Shown here in pieces: positions 7,727 through 16,332 of a stretch of 56,360 nt of DNA. Location: NCBI RefSeq assembly GCF_003697345.1, contig NZ_RFLY01000019.1, positions 1 to 56,360 on the forward strand. Direction: 5' to 3'. This DNA comes from Solilutibacter pythonis. Its GTDB lineage: Bacteria > Pseudomonadota > Gammaproteobacteria > Xanthomonadales > Xanthomonadaceae. The notes beneath the pieces were generated by a model. The model did no database searches. It saw only the letters and a program-made list of their open reading frames with translations, and was not told the DNA's origin. A program made the translations under genes and the position numbers. The stretch's first letter is position 1; each line of letters begins with the position of its first letter.

Positions 7727-8043
7727 GACGTTGCTCTCTGCTGATTGGTAAATTGTTGTCGGTTATTTCTACAGGCTTGGCGAGGTATGGCCTGAATAAT
7801 CAGATGCGAGTTGCCGCACTTGCCCGGCAGGCAGGGAGCGCTCCATCTTGGGGAAGGCCCGAGCAACTTGCTGTCGGGCATGAACTGGGAGTGGCTGAGC
7901 TTGACACTGCTACGAAGGGTATTGAAGCAGCGCACCCCGAAAGAGAGTGACTCAAAACGCAACGGCCACGGTGTGGGGATGGGCGTGAGCTTGGCCCGTT
8001 CTTCCTCGGATAGGTCGGATAGATAGACGAAACGCTTTTTCAT
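7723..8043 (-). pseudogene. Chimeric relic: immunity N-terminus fused to an out-of-frame effector fragment
   Basis: The 106-codon frame begins MKKRFVYLSDLSEEERAKL and then PWPLRFESLSFGVRCFNTL, clearly homologous to the N-half of the tandem immunity family. After about residue 62 it stops resembling an immunity protein. The DNA from about 7780 to 7856 instead matches effector interior sequence at about 1524-1600, read here in another frame. The relic ends by overlapping the start of the 113-residue gene. It is a recombination scar; the first half could still be translated and couple expression of the next gene. Confidence 0.75.
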
Positions 8044-8086
8044 GCGGGTCTCCCGGTGTTTGCCGCTTGCCGTTCGCCGCTGATGT

Positions 8087-8230
8087 TTACTGTCGCTTCC
8101 CGCTTCCCGCTTCCCGCTTCCCGCTTCCCGCTTCCCGCTTCCCGCTCCCCGCTCCCCGCTCCCCGCTCCCCGCTCCCCGCTCCCCGCTCGGCCAGCATAA
8201 CCGCTCTGGCTTGCGACCGTGGACGTCGTA
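8087..8230 (-). pseudogene. Truncated effector tail relic ending in heptad-encoded repeats
   Basis: Reading from 8230, the frame gives YDVHGRKPERLCWPSG and then 7-residue repeats of types GERGAGS and GKREAGS, stopping at TAA (8087-8089). A stop lies two codons upstream of YDVH, so no complete gene remains. The YDVH..RLCWP junction is the same as in the tail of the second effector near 5440-5540, showing two copies truncated at the identical place. Confidence 0.65.
8094..8184. repeat. Heptanucleotide tandem repeat, 13 units
   Basis: Seven copies of CGCTTCC (8094-8142) are followed directly by six copies of CGCTCCC (8143-8184), then a broken unit. The repeat is not a multiple of three, so any change in unit number not divisible by three shifts the frame of the overlapping relic. 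It sits between the truncated effector tail and the immunity-like relic, upstream of the 113-residue gene. Confidence 0.95.
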
Positions 8231-8904
8231 TATGCGCTAGTATCAGTCGTTATGCGTGCTGCACGAAGCGTCTCCCGCTATCGGCAAGCACGCGTTGACG
8301 GGTGGCCGCCCGTCGCACATCCACGCCACGCCGCAAGCCTTGAACTCCGCGAAGAGTACCGCCGTAGCGCAATCGTTCGGTATTCCTTTTTGTTTCCATG
8401 GCGCGGCGCTTTTTCGTCGATGCGCGCGAATAGCCGGTCCGTGCCACAGGCCGCCAGGTCGGCCCGCGCTGCGGTCCAGGTAGGCGATCTCTTGTTTGCG
8501 TTTGTAGCCGTTTTGGGTGGCCAGTGGCCCGTTTTCGCAGGTGAGTTGTCAGGGGAACGGGCATCCGGGCCAAGTGCGTTGGGCTGTCCCTGCTTGCCCC
8601 GAACACTTAAGTGTGGGCTGTTGTTGGTCATGGCTTTGAAGCGACCGGTCTATAGCCATCGCTGGGGCTGCTGCTAGGTTGCCTGCAAAGGCGGAAACTC
8701 ATGGGGAATCAAGCACCAGTGTGCTTTGGCCCGCGCATTCAGGGGGGCGTTGAACATCGGGCGCAAGTCGCGCTTGCGTTGCCGCGCTTGCGGGGCCATC
8801 ACGGCCAGGTAAGGGGGCGGCGGCCCATTTTTTGTCGGAATCGACAGTGGCATAAGAGGGCTTTATCCCGGCGCGATGTATTGGCCGGAAACCAATGTCA
8901 TGCT
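8231..8904. other. Gene-poor segment, possible relics only
   Basis: I see no convincing gene in these ~670 bp. Reading frames exist on both strands, but they are Arg/Pro/Trp-rich and match nothing I recognise. A short minus-strand frame near 8640-8800 (LRPMFNAPLNARAKAHW) looks like a fragment of something larger. A small inverted repeat AAGCACCAGTGTGCTT lies near 8713. The segment separates the toxin cluster from the ordinary chromosomal genes. Confidence 0.5.
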
Positions 8905-10302
8905 CTAGCGCGGATTGCTACTGCCAGTGGCGCTGGCGCCCTCGGCCATGTCCTCGAAAGCGTTGGCGCCGGGTATGCTTTCCAGCTTCAGCCAGCTCAC
9001 CTGGGGCAGGCCAATGGCGCTATCGAGGATGGTCGGCAACAGGCCCGAGGGCAGGCTGCTTTCGCTGTTCCACAAGATCGCCACGCCCAGGTCGCGACCG
9101 GGTAGGAGCGCCATTGCCGCTCGATAGCCCTGCACTGCGCCGCCGTGGAAATAGAGCGGCTGGCCGGCGTAGTGGTAAACGCGCCAGCCGATGCCGTAAC
9201 CAGCCGCGGTCAGGCGCTCGCGTCGCCAACTGGAGCCGTTCATTTCGCCCGGCGTATCGATGAGCGGGGTGTGGATGCTGCTCAACACCTGCGTGGAGAG
9301 CACGTCGGGGCGGTGCCCGGTTTGCGCCACCAGGTACTGCGCCATGTCGTGGATGCTGGCGTTGATGCCGGCCGCCGGTCCCAGCCGATAGTAGGTGGGC
9401 TTGGGCATCAGCGGACGCCAGCCGGCGCCACCGCGCACATGCGGCTTGGCCCAGCGCGGGCTGCGGGCGATGCCTTCCAGGCCCAGGCTGGCGTCGTTCA
9501 TGCCCAATGGCTTGAAGATGCGGCGCTGGATGTTGTCGTCGTAAAGCTGGCCGGTGGCGGCGTGAACCACGTCGCCGAACACGCTGAAGGCGACGTTCTG
9601 GTAGGAATAGCATTCGCCCGGCCCACAGCGCAGCGGTGCTCTGGAAAGCTTGGCGCGCGCGTCGTAGTAGCTGGCATTGCCCTCGATATCGCGGTCGAAG
9701 GCGTTGCGCGGCAGGCCGGTGCTCTGGCTCAGCACGTTGGCGATCGACAGGCGTTGGGTGTAATCGAGGTTCTGTAGGCGGAAGCCGGGCACGTAGCGGG
9801 TGACGGGTTGCTGCCAGGCCAGGGTGCCTTCGTCCACCAGCATGCCGGCCAGTGTGCCGGCGAAGGATTTGGACAGCGAGGCCAGGCGGAACACGGTATG
9901 CGCATCGACCGGCTCCGGGCGCACGGTATCGGTGATGCCGTAGCCGCGCGCGGAGAGCACCTGGCCGTTCTGGACGATGGCGACGGCCAGACCCGGCACG
10001 CGCTGGTTGGCCACCAACTGCTGTGCCAGCGATTCGAAGGTGTGGACATCGAATGGCAGTGGCGCCGTCATCCCCGGCTGCGGATAGAGCGGCGCCTGTT
10101 GCTGGCGTTCCTGCAAGTAGCGGTCCAGCGGGGAACCCGGCTGTGCCACCGCGGGCGTGGCGGGTGGCTGGGGCTGGTTGGCGGGCCAGTGCGGATTGCT
10201 CTGGGCGGGCGAAACCGAGGCGACCGGCAGCAGCATGGCCAAGCCGCCGATTTGTAGGCCCGACAGGGCGCGACGGAGACGATTCGGCATGGCGGGTCTC
10301 AT
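8905..10302 (-). CDS. Serine beta-lactamase-like hydrolase (class C / esterase fold), exported
   Basis: This 465-residue protein, starting at ATG 10302, opens MRPAMPNRLRRALSGLQIGG followed by hydrophobic AMLLPVASVSPAQS, a signal peptide. An upstream in-frame start at 10452 would bury that signal. The beta-lactamase-family catalytic set is visible: SLSK (Ser-x-x-Lys), YQN in the YxN position, and HGG in place of KTG, typical of class C-like esterases and D-aminopeptidases rather than true AmpC. It probably acts in the periplasm on peptide or ester substrates; substrate unknown. It is transcribed away from the MFS gene at 10509. Confidence 0.85.
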   Translation of the reverse strand: MRPAMPNRLRRALSGLQIGGLAMLLPVASVSPAQSNPHWPANQPQPPATPAVAQPGSPLDRYLQERQQQAPLYPQPGMTAPLPFDVHTFESLAQQLVANQRVPGLAVAIVQNGQVLSARGYGITDTVRPEPVDAHTVFRLASLSKSFAGTLAGMLVDEGTLAWQQPVTRYVPGFRLQNLDYTQRLSIANVLSQSTGLPRNAFDRDIEGNASYYDARAKLSRAPLRCGPGECYSYQNVAFSVFGDVVHAATGQLYDDNIQRRIFKPLGMNDASLGLEGIARSPRWAKPHVRGGAGWRPLMPKPTYYRLGPAAGINASIHDMAQYLVAQTGHRPDVLSTQVLSSIHTPLIDTPGEMNGSSWRRERLTAAGYGIGWRVYHYAGQPLYFHGGAVQGYRAAMALLPGRDLGVAILWNSESSLPSGLLPTILDSAIGLPQVSWLKLESIPGANAFEDMAEGASATGSSNPR

Positions 10303-10508
10303 CGGGTTCGTTCCTGCGACATGGGCTGGAGGCATACTAGACCTTGGCTCTGGAAAGTGCATGAACAGGCATAGCTTGTTGTCGCAGGCGGTTGATTTCA
10401 TAGGGGTATGCCTTGTCCGCGAAGGCCGGGTGGGCGTGACGGCGCGGGCCACGCTGGCCTGTGCGGCCTGCTTCGGCTAACGTGCGCGCCATTCGTATGG
10501 AGTCGCAT

Positions 10509-11852
10509 ATGCCGGAGCCGGTCGCCAACCAGGAAGTCTCCGCCCTTGCGCGCCTGCGCGAAGAACTGGCGGACTCGCCACCGCTGTGGTGGGCGCTTCT
10601 TTATTTCTTCTGCCTGCTCTGTGGCTATTACGTGCTGCGCCCGGTGCGCGATGCCATGGGTGCGGCCGGCAACGCCGTCACGGTGTTCCCGCGGGCGTGG
10701 ATTGAATGGGCCGGGTCGCATGGCTGGGCGCTCAAGGATTTCACCTTGCAGATCCTGTTCACCGGCACTTTCATCGTCATGCTGGCGTTGCAACCGTTTT
10801 ACGGCGCGCTGGTGGCGCGTTTCCCGCGCCGGGTGTTTCTGCCGATGCTGTACCTGCTCTTCATCGCCTGCCTGCTCGGTTTCTGGTGGGCGTTCGATCG
10901 GCAGATTTCCGGCCGGGGCGCGGTGTTCTTCATCTGGGTGGCGGTGTTCAACCTGTTCGCGGTGTCGGTGTTCTGGAGCTATATGGCCGATGTCTTCTCG
11001 CACGCGCAGGCCAAGCGTGTGTATGGCTTCATCGGCGCCGGCGGCACCATCGGCGCGCTGGTCGGCCCGGCGATCACCCGCGAGATGGTCGGGCGCATCG
11101 GCGTGGACAATCTGCTGCTGATCTCGGCCGGGTTCCTCGTGGTTTGCCTGCTGTGCATCGTGCAGTTGCGGCCGTGGGCGCAGCGGCGCGAGGGCGTGAG
11201 GTGGCCGGGCAACCGTGGCGAGGCGATGGGCGGCTCGATCTGGGCGGGGTTGAGGCTGGTGGCGCGCGATCCGTTGCTGGCGGCGCTGGCGATGCTGATG
11301 TTCTTCGGGGTTGGCGTCGGCACGCTGCTTTACAACGAACAGGCGGCGATCGTGAAGCTGGCCTATCCCGACGAGGCTTCGGCGACGCGCTTCTATTCCA
11401 CCATTGACTGGGCGATCAACATCGTCACCATCGTCGTGCAGTTGTTCGTCACCCGTTGGTTGCTGCGCCGGCACGGGCTGGCGCCGGCGCTGCTGATCCC
11501 GGTCTTCGGCATTCTGATTGGCTATTGCGTGCTGGCGATGTCGCCCTTGCCGCTGTTCGTGGCGATCACCCAGGTGCTGACCCGCGCCGGCGAGTTCTCG
11601 CTGGCCAAGCCGGGCCGCGAGACCCTCTACACGCGGGTCGACCGCGAGTCGCGCTACAAGGCCAAGGCTTTTATCGATACCGCCGTCTACCGTGGCGGCG
11701 ATCTCGGTTTCGTCTGGCTGCACAAATGGCTGGCGACGTTCGGCTCGCGGGCGGTGTTCGTGGCCGGCATCGGCGTGGCGCTGGCGATGCTGGCAAGCGC
11801 CTGGCAGGTACTGCGGCGGCAGAAGGCGCTCCAGGAGCAGGTCGAGCGGTGA
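10509..11852 (+). CDS. MFS / ADP-ATP translocase-like membrane transporter
   Basis: This 447-residue polytopic membrane protein has about 12 hydrophobic segments. The first helix region reads LLYFFCLLCGYYVLRPVRDAMG, an NxxRPxRD-like signature of proteins annotated as MFS or NTP/NDP exchange transporters in this order. A GAGGTIGALVGP loop helix and a conserved SRYKAKAFID segment near the C-terminus also occur in that group. ATG at 10509 was chosen over 10497 because GGAG sits six bases before it. The stop overlaps the GTG of the following metallophosphoesterase (GTGA, 11849-11852), suggesting an operon. The substrate cannot be told from sequence. Confidence 0.8.
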   Translation: MPEPVANQEVSALARLREELADSPPLWWALLYFFCLLCGYYVLRPVRDAMGAAGNAVTVFPRAWIEWAGSHGWALKDFTLQILFTGTFIVMLALQPFYGALVARFPRRVFLPMLYLLFIACLLGFWWAFDRQISGRGAVFFIWVAVFNLFAVSVFWSYMADVFSHAQAKRVYGFIGAGGTIGALVGPAITREMVGRIGVDNLLLISAGFLVVCLLCIVQLRPWAQRREGVRWPGNRGEAMGGSIWAGLRLVARDPLLAALAMLMFFGVGVGTLLYNEQAAIVKLAYPDEASATRFYSTIDWAINIVTIVVQLFVTRWLLRRHGLAPALLIPVFGILIGYCVLAMSPLPLFVAITQVLTRAGEFSLAKPGRETLYTRVDRESRYKAKAFIDTAVYRGGDLGFVWLHKWLATFGSRAVFVAGIGVALAMLASAWQVLRRQKALQEQVER

Positions 11853-12824
11853 AGCGCATGCGCCTGCCGCCCCGTTTCGTGCTGGCCGTGCGGGTGGTGT
11901 TCGTGGCCGGTATCCTGCTGGGCTTGTACGCGTTATCGATTGAGACACGCTGGTTGACCGAGCGTGCGTGCGCGCTCGAACTGCGCGGCTGGTCGAGCGC
12001 TTGCGAGGGCCTGCGCATCGATGTCGCCGCCGATTTGCATACCGGCTCGTTTGGAAATGGCACCGGCCAGATCGACACGGTGGTGGCGAAGCTCGTCGCC
12101 AGCGATGCCGGGATCGTTCTGCTCGGGCGATTACGTTACCTTCAAGGTGCTGTTCGGCGACTATGTGCCGGGTGAGGTGATCGCCGAGCATCTGAGGTCG
12201 CTGACGGCGAAAAAGCGCGTCTATGGCGTACTTGGCAACCATGATTGGTGGAAGGGCGGCAAGGCGGTGGCGCGGGCGATGCGCGCGGCGGGTGTGGAGA
12301 TGATCGATCACCGCGCGGTGCCGGTGACGGCGGGCGAGTGTCACTTCCAATTGGTGGGCCTGGGCGACGAAATGGAGGACCGCTCCGATATCGCCACCGT
12401 GTTCGCGCCAGTGCCGGCGGGCGCGCCGGTCGTGGCGCTGACGCACGAATCGGCCACCTTCGCCCGCCTGCCGGCGCGGGTGGCGCTGACCGTCAGCGGG
12501 CATACCCACGCCGGCCAGGTCAACCCGTTTTCATCGCCGTGGCGGACTTCCGGGTTCAGGCCCGACTCGTACTGGCTGAGTGGGCAGGTGCGCGACGGTG
12601 AGCGGCTGCTGTTCGTCACGCCCGGTATCGGCACCAGCATCCTGCCGCTGCGGCTTGGCGTGCGCCCGGAAATCTCTTGGCTGACTCAGCGCCGCGAACC
12701 ATGGAGCGGCAGCGAATGGCGGCGCGCCCAGTACACACCGCGTTCAATGCGCGCACCCGTGGCCGGTTGGCGCGGAGGAACACGAATCGCTCGATCGGGC
12801 GGCCGCTCCAGAACAGGCGCATGA
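11849..12824 (+). pseudogene. Metallophosphoesterase (YaeI-like), frameshifted
   Basis: A calcineurin-like metallophosphoesterase is split between two frames. The first, from GTG 11849 (or ATG 11858), has a membrane-anchor N-terminus (FVLAVRVVFVAGILLGLYAL), the metal motif DLHTG, and reaches AGIVLLG near 12125. The remainder continues in the +1-shifted frame: GDYV, GNHDWW, SGHTHAGQ and the C-terminus to 12824. One extra G in the GGG at 12125-12127 explains the break; without it the frame reads LLGDYVTF. All catalytic motifs are intact, so either a recent inactivation or a sequencing error is possible. It overlaps the transporter gene by four bases. Confidence 0.8.
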
Positions 12825-12964
12825 AGCCAGGCGGGTGGCCGGCGAATGCTATAGGCGGGCCACGATACCCACGCCAAGCGCGGCTTGAGGATAGGAATGA
12901 TCGCGCGGTCGGTCGACGGGGCGAATGGCCGCGGGCGTGGCCGGTGGAAGCGCCGCCAGAACGC

Positions 12965-13185
12965 GGGATGGCACCGCCCGAGTAGGCCGCCAAGAAATCC
13001 TGCACGTCGATGATGTTGTCATGGATGTCGTTCACGGCCGAGTGGGCCGCTTAGAAAGATTTGTGCCAGGAAGTGGGGCGCGCGGCGGGGTGCATGACCG
13101 CGTAGGCTGCTTGGAAATCAAGCGTTAGGTCGGCGCAGCCGTGGGCCAGGTTCACGGCCGCATAGTGCGCTTCGCGGGGCGCGCC
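12965..13185 (-). pseudogene. Decayed gene with 60-bp (20-residue) repeats
   Basis: Homologous blocks recur exactly every 60 bp, with the core at 12981, 13041, 13101 and 13161 on the plus strand. On the minus strand they read as 20-residue units beginning AHYAAVNLAHG, AAYAVMHP, AAHSAVNDIHD and AAYSGG, each closing in DF or SF. The unit boundary after KSF carries TAA where the sister units have CAA or TTG, so the frame is broken. Flanks toward 12840 are Arg-rich and unlike coding sequence. I do not recognise the family; the period and in-phase substitutions suggest a formerly coding repeat. Confidence 0.55.
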
Positions 13186-13201
13186 GCCGGCAGCCGGCCG
13201 G

Positions 13202-13680
13202 TCATGCCGCGTGGTCGCGCGCGGCGGGCGATATCCACATTGCGATGTGGGCGCGGAATACTTCCCGGCCGGTCGGATCAGTCACCGAGACCAGAAACGA
13301 CGGCGCGTAGCCGGCCTCGGCCACGCGCGGGTCGGCTTCAGGTGTCGCCACCGCGGTCATCCGGCCGCGCGCTTTTTTCAGGTATCCCACCTGCATGCCG
13401 CGAGGGATCCAGCGCATGCCGGGGGGGGGGGGGTCGCAGGCCAGGCCGCCGATCAACTCGGCCAGATTGCACAGGGCGATGGCATGGACGCCGCCGAGAT
13501 GGTTGCCGATCGCGCGGCGCTGGCGCATCGAGGCGATGCCGCGGCCCGGCCGCAAATTGCTCGACGCGCGGGACGATGCTGGAGAAACAGGGGGCTTTCA
13601 GGCAGACCAGCCGGCTGAACAGCCAGCGGCCGCCATGCAGGTGGGAGAGGCGATTTCAAATGGCGGGGAGGTCCATGCGC
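13202..13680 (-). pseudogene. DUF4442 / hotdog-fold thioesterase-like gene, disrupted
   Basis: The sequence corresponds to a PaaI-like DUF4442 protein. It shows LHGGRWLFSRLVCLKAP, then RQRRAIGNHLGGVHAIALCN, AELIGGLA, RWIPRGMQVGYLKKARG and a C-terminus ending near 13202. Three defects appear. TGA is the seventh codon after the ATG at 13680. An extra T in CAATTTGCGG (about 13557) shifts the frame. A run of 13 C encodes the Pro stretch after GGLACD. The downstream part (13202-13555) remains one open frame with an ATG and could yield a shortened product. The intact parent would be about 155 residues. Confidence 0.7.
13421..13433. repeat. Homopolymer run of 13 G
   Basis: Thirteen consecutive G on the plus strand lie within the DUF4442-like frame, where they encode four Pro plus part of Asp on the minus strand. 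Runs this long are prone to slippage in replication and to miscalls in long-read assemblies, so the length given here should be treated with caution. Confidence 0.95.
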
Positions 13681-13700
13681 GGCTCCGAGAGCGACTCCTG

Positions 13701-13730
13701 AAAAGACGATCCCCGCGCGCGGCGGGGATC
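13701..13730 (-). terminator. Rho-independent terminator of fadE
   Basis: A nine-base-pair stem GATCCCCGC / GCGGGGATC (13708-13716 with 13722-13730) closes a five-base loop. Read on the minus strand it is followed by GTCTTTT. It lies 21 nt beyond the fadE stop and before the DUF4442 relic. Confidence 0.75.
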
Positions 13731-13750
13731 GGTGGGGATGAAAGAGGGGA

Positions 13751-16231
13751 TCAGGCCACTTCGCGCCGTTGGCCCTCCTCGCGGGCGACGAGATCGGCAT
13801 AGCCTGCCGAGCGCAGTTCCTCGGGGTCGAAGTCGTCCACCGTGATGGTGTCGAGCGTCAGCACCCGCAGTTCCTTCAATTGGGCCGCCTCCTCGCCGGT
13901 AATCCAGCCTTCGCGCACGCCTTCGGCCAACTGGTCGTCGAATTCGAGCGCTTCGATGTCGCTGTTCTTCAACGCCTTCTGGAACTTGCGTTCGACCGGC
14001 TCGGCCAGCACGAACTTCGGCAGATAGCTGACGATGCGGCCGGCCGGGTTGTTCTCGGTCGGAGTGGTGAACACGCCGCGGGCCAGGCGGTCGCGGGCGT
14101 CGGATGGCGTCATCAGCAGGCTGGCGACCTTGTGGCTCAGCCGGTCGGAGGGCGCCTGGGCGCGGCGGCCCCACGGGAAGATGATCGGCCACAGCAGCCA
14201 CGCCATCGGGCGCGCCGGGAAGTTGCGCAGTGCGGTGGACAGCGCGGTCTCGATCTTGTTGACCGAATCGTGCACCGCCCAGGCCAGCAGCGGGTGGTCG
14301 CTCTCCGGGCGGCCTTCGTCCTCGTAGCGTTTGAGCATCGAGCTGACGATGTAGAGCTGGGACAGCACGTCGCCCAGGCGGCCCGACAGCGATTCCTTGA
14401 ATTTCAGCTTGCCGCCGAGCAGCAGCATCGACACGTCGGCCATCAGCGAGAGGTTGGCGGAATAGCGGTTGAGCTTGCGGAAGTAGCGGCGGGTGTAATC
14501 ATCGCCCGGCGCGCTGCCGAACCTGGCCCCGGTCAGGCCGAACCAGCAGCTGCGCACCGCGTTGGAGATGGCGTAGCCGACGTGGCCGAACAGCGCCTGG
14601 TCGAAGGCGTCGATGCGCTCACCGCGCTCGGCGATCTGCACGGCCTTCATCTCCTTCATCACCCACGGGTGGCAGAGGATCGCGCCCTGGCCGAAGATCA
14701 TCAGCGAGCGGGTCATGATGTTGGCGCCTTCCACCGTGATGGCGATCGGCGAAGCCTGCCAGGCGCGGCCAGCGAAGTTGCGCGGGCCGAGGATGATGCC
14801 CTTGCCGCCGATCACGTCCATCACGTCCTTGGCGACGATCCGACCCATTTCTGTGCAGTGGTACTTGGAGATGGTCGAGGGCACGGCCGGGTTCTCGCCG
14901 CGCGCCACGGCGGCGGCGGTGGCTTGCGACAGCGCGCTGATCGCATAGGCATGGCCGCCCATCCGGCACAGCGCTTCTTCCACGCCTTCGAAACGGCCGA
15001 TCGACAGGCCGAACTGCTTGCGGATGCGGGCGTAGGCGCCCACCGTGACCGCGCCCATCTTGGCGCCGCCGCTGGCGGTGGAGGGCAGGGTGATGGAACG
15101 GCCGATGGACAGGCATTCCATCAGCATTCGCCAGCCCTGTCCCGCGTACTCCTCGCCACCGATCAATTGCGACAGCGGCACGAATACGTCGCGGCCCTTG
15201 ATCGGGCCGTTCTGGAACGGGGAATTGAGCGGGAAGTGGCGGCGGCCGATCTCCAGCCCTTCGACGTCGCGCGGCACCAGCGCCAGCGAAATGCCGATGT
15301 CCTTCTTGTCGCCGAGCAGACCGTCCGGGTCGTACATGCGGAAGGCCACGCCGATCAGCGTCGCCACCGGGGCCAGGGTGATGTAGCGCTTGTTGAGGGT
15401 CAGCTTGATGCCCAGCACCTGGGCGCCGTTCCACTCGCCCTTGCAGACGATGCCGTAGTCGGGGATCGACGTGGCGTCGGAGCCGGCGAACGGGCCGGTC
15501 AGTGCGAAGCAGGGCACTTCGCGGCCATCGGCCAGACGCGGCAGGTATTGGCGCTTCTGCTCTTCGGTGCCGTATTGCATCAGCAACTCGGCAGGCCCCA
15601 GCGAGTTCGGCACGCCCACCGTCGAGCTGACCACGGAGCTTATCGAGGCCAGTTTCTGGATCACCTTGTGGTTCATCAGCGCGGAGAAGCCCAGGCCGCC
15701 GTATTCCTTTGGAATGTTCAAGCCGAAGAATTTGTTGCGCTTGATGTAGTCCCAGAGGTGCGGCGGCAGGTCGGCGCGGACGTGGTCGATCTCCCAGTTG
15801 TCGACCATCCGGCACAACTCCTCGGTGGGGCCGTCGAGATAGGCTTGCTCCTCGGCGGTCAGCTCGGGCTTGGGCTGGTCGAGCAATTGCTTCCATTCCG
15901 GCATGCCGGAGAACAACTGGCCCTCGAAGCCCACCGTACCCGATTCCAGCGCGGTGCGCTCGGTATCGGACAGCGGCGGCAGGATGCGCGTATAGAAGGC
16001 CAACAGCGGCGAAGTCACCAGCGCCTTGCGCACCGGCGCGATCAGCAGTGGCAGCGCGACGATGGCGGTGATCGCCGCGGCCACGGTGATCGCCGTGGTA
16101 TTGGCGCCAAGCAGCCAGCAGGCGACCAGGCCGGTGGCGGTCAATGCCGCCCACACCGCTAGACGCCAGCGATGGTAGGCGGCCAGCGCCGCGGCCACCA
16201 GGATGACAAGGAAAGGAACGACGATGCTCAT
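13751..16231 (-). CDS. fadE: Acyl-CoA dehydrogenase FadE
   Basis: This 826-residue protein is close in length and layout to E. coli FadE, which carries out the first, FAD-dependent step of fatty acid beta-oxidation. Two or three hydrophobic helices (residues about 3-65) anchor it to the inner membrane. The acyl-CoA dehydrogenase core follows, with GLNIPKEYGGLGFS, SSTVGVPNSLGPAELL, the substrate and FAD-binding ALTGPFAGSDATSIP, and KRYITLAPVA. A long C-terminal extension is typical of the family. Its promoter region is shared with the divergent TetR gene at 16405, which has palindromes between them. This suggests acyl-CoA-responsive repression; the ligand is inferred. Confidence 0.93.
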   Translation of the reverse strand: MSIVVPFLVILVAAALAAYHRWRLAVWAALTATGLVACWLLGANTTAITVAAAITAIVALPLLIAPVRKALVTSPLLAFYTRILPPLSDTERTALESGTVGFEGQLFSGMPEWKQLLDQPKPELTAEEQAYLDGPTEELCRMVDNWEIDHVRADLPPHLWDYIKRNKFFGLNIPKEYGGLGFSALMNHKVIQKLASISSVVSSTVGVPNSLGPAELLMQYGTEEQKRQYLPRLADGREVPCFALTGPFAGSDATSIPDYGIVCKGEWNGAQVLGIKLTLNKRYITLAPVATLIGVAFRMYDPDGLLGDKKDIGISLALVPRDVEGLEIGRRHFPLNSPFQNGPIKGRDVFVPLSQLIGGEEYAGQGWRMLMECLSIGRSITLPSTASGGAKMGAVTVGAYARIRKQFGLSIGRFEGVEEALCRMGGHAYAISALSQATAAAVARGENPAVPSTISKYHCTEMGRIVAKDVMDVIGGKGIILGPRNFAGRAWQASPIAITVEGANIMTRSLMIFGQGAILCHPWVMKEMKAVQIAERGERIDAFDQALFGHVGYAISNAVRSCWFGLTGARFGSAPGDDYTRRYFRKLNRYSANLSLMADVSMLLLGGKLKFKESLSGRLGDVLSQLYIVSSMLKRYEDEGRPESDHPLLAWAVHDSVNKIETALSTALRNFPARPMAWLLWPIIFPWGRRAQAPSDRLSHKVASLLMTPSDARDRLARGVFTTPTENNPAGRIVSYLPKFVLAEPVERKFQKALKNSDIEALEFDDQLAEGVREGWITGEEAAQLKELRVLTLDTITVDDFDPEELRSAGYADLVAREEGQRREVA

Positions 16232-16314
16232 ACTGCACTCCCGGAGCTGGATGGCAGGGTTTCGGATAAGGATGGAGGAGGTTGCGTCATGACTTCATCA
16301 ACCTGATGACGCAT

Positions 16315-16332
16315 CCATACGGAAAAGTATGG
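16315..16332. promoter_or_regulatory. Probable TetR operator between fadE and tetR
   Basis: The palindrome CCATAC-GGAAAA-GTATGG (16315-16332) lies in the 173-bp divergent gap. A second copy of one arm, CCGTATGG, occurs in inverted form at 16384-16391, 14 bp before the tetR start. Paired half-sites like these between a TetR gene and its divergent neighbour are the classic operator layout. Binding is inferred. Confidence 0.6.

Noticed and set aside
8094-8184. Heptamer tract as a CRISPR or replication origin iteron
   Set aside because: Units are only 7 bp with no spacers, and no replication gene or AT-rich unwinding region is adjacent.
1-8900. Insertion sequence driving the toxin cluster rearrangements
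   Set aside because: No transposase-like frame, terminal inverted repeats or target duplications were found. The pattern is explained by homologous recombination between direct repeats.
12965-13185. 60-bp periodic blocks as a CRISPR array
   Set aside because: The repeats are imperfect, the intervening sequences are also related to each other, no cas gene is near, and the blocks read as 20-residue protein units.
13769-16162. 797-codon plus-strand open frame opposite fadE
   Set aside because: It mirrors fadE, which has clear family motifs. The opposing protein is rich in Gly, Arg, Gln and His repeats without any domain, typical of antisense frames in GC-rich genes.
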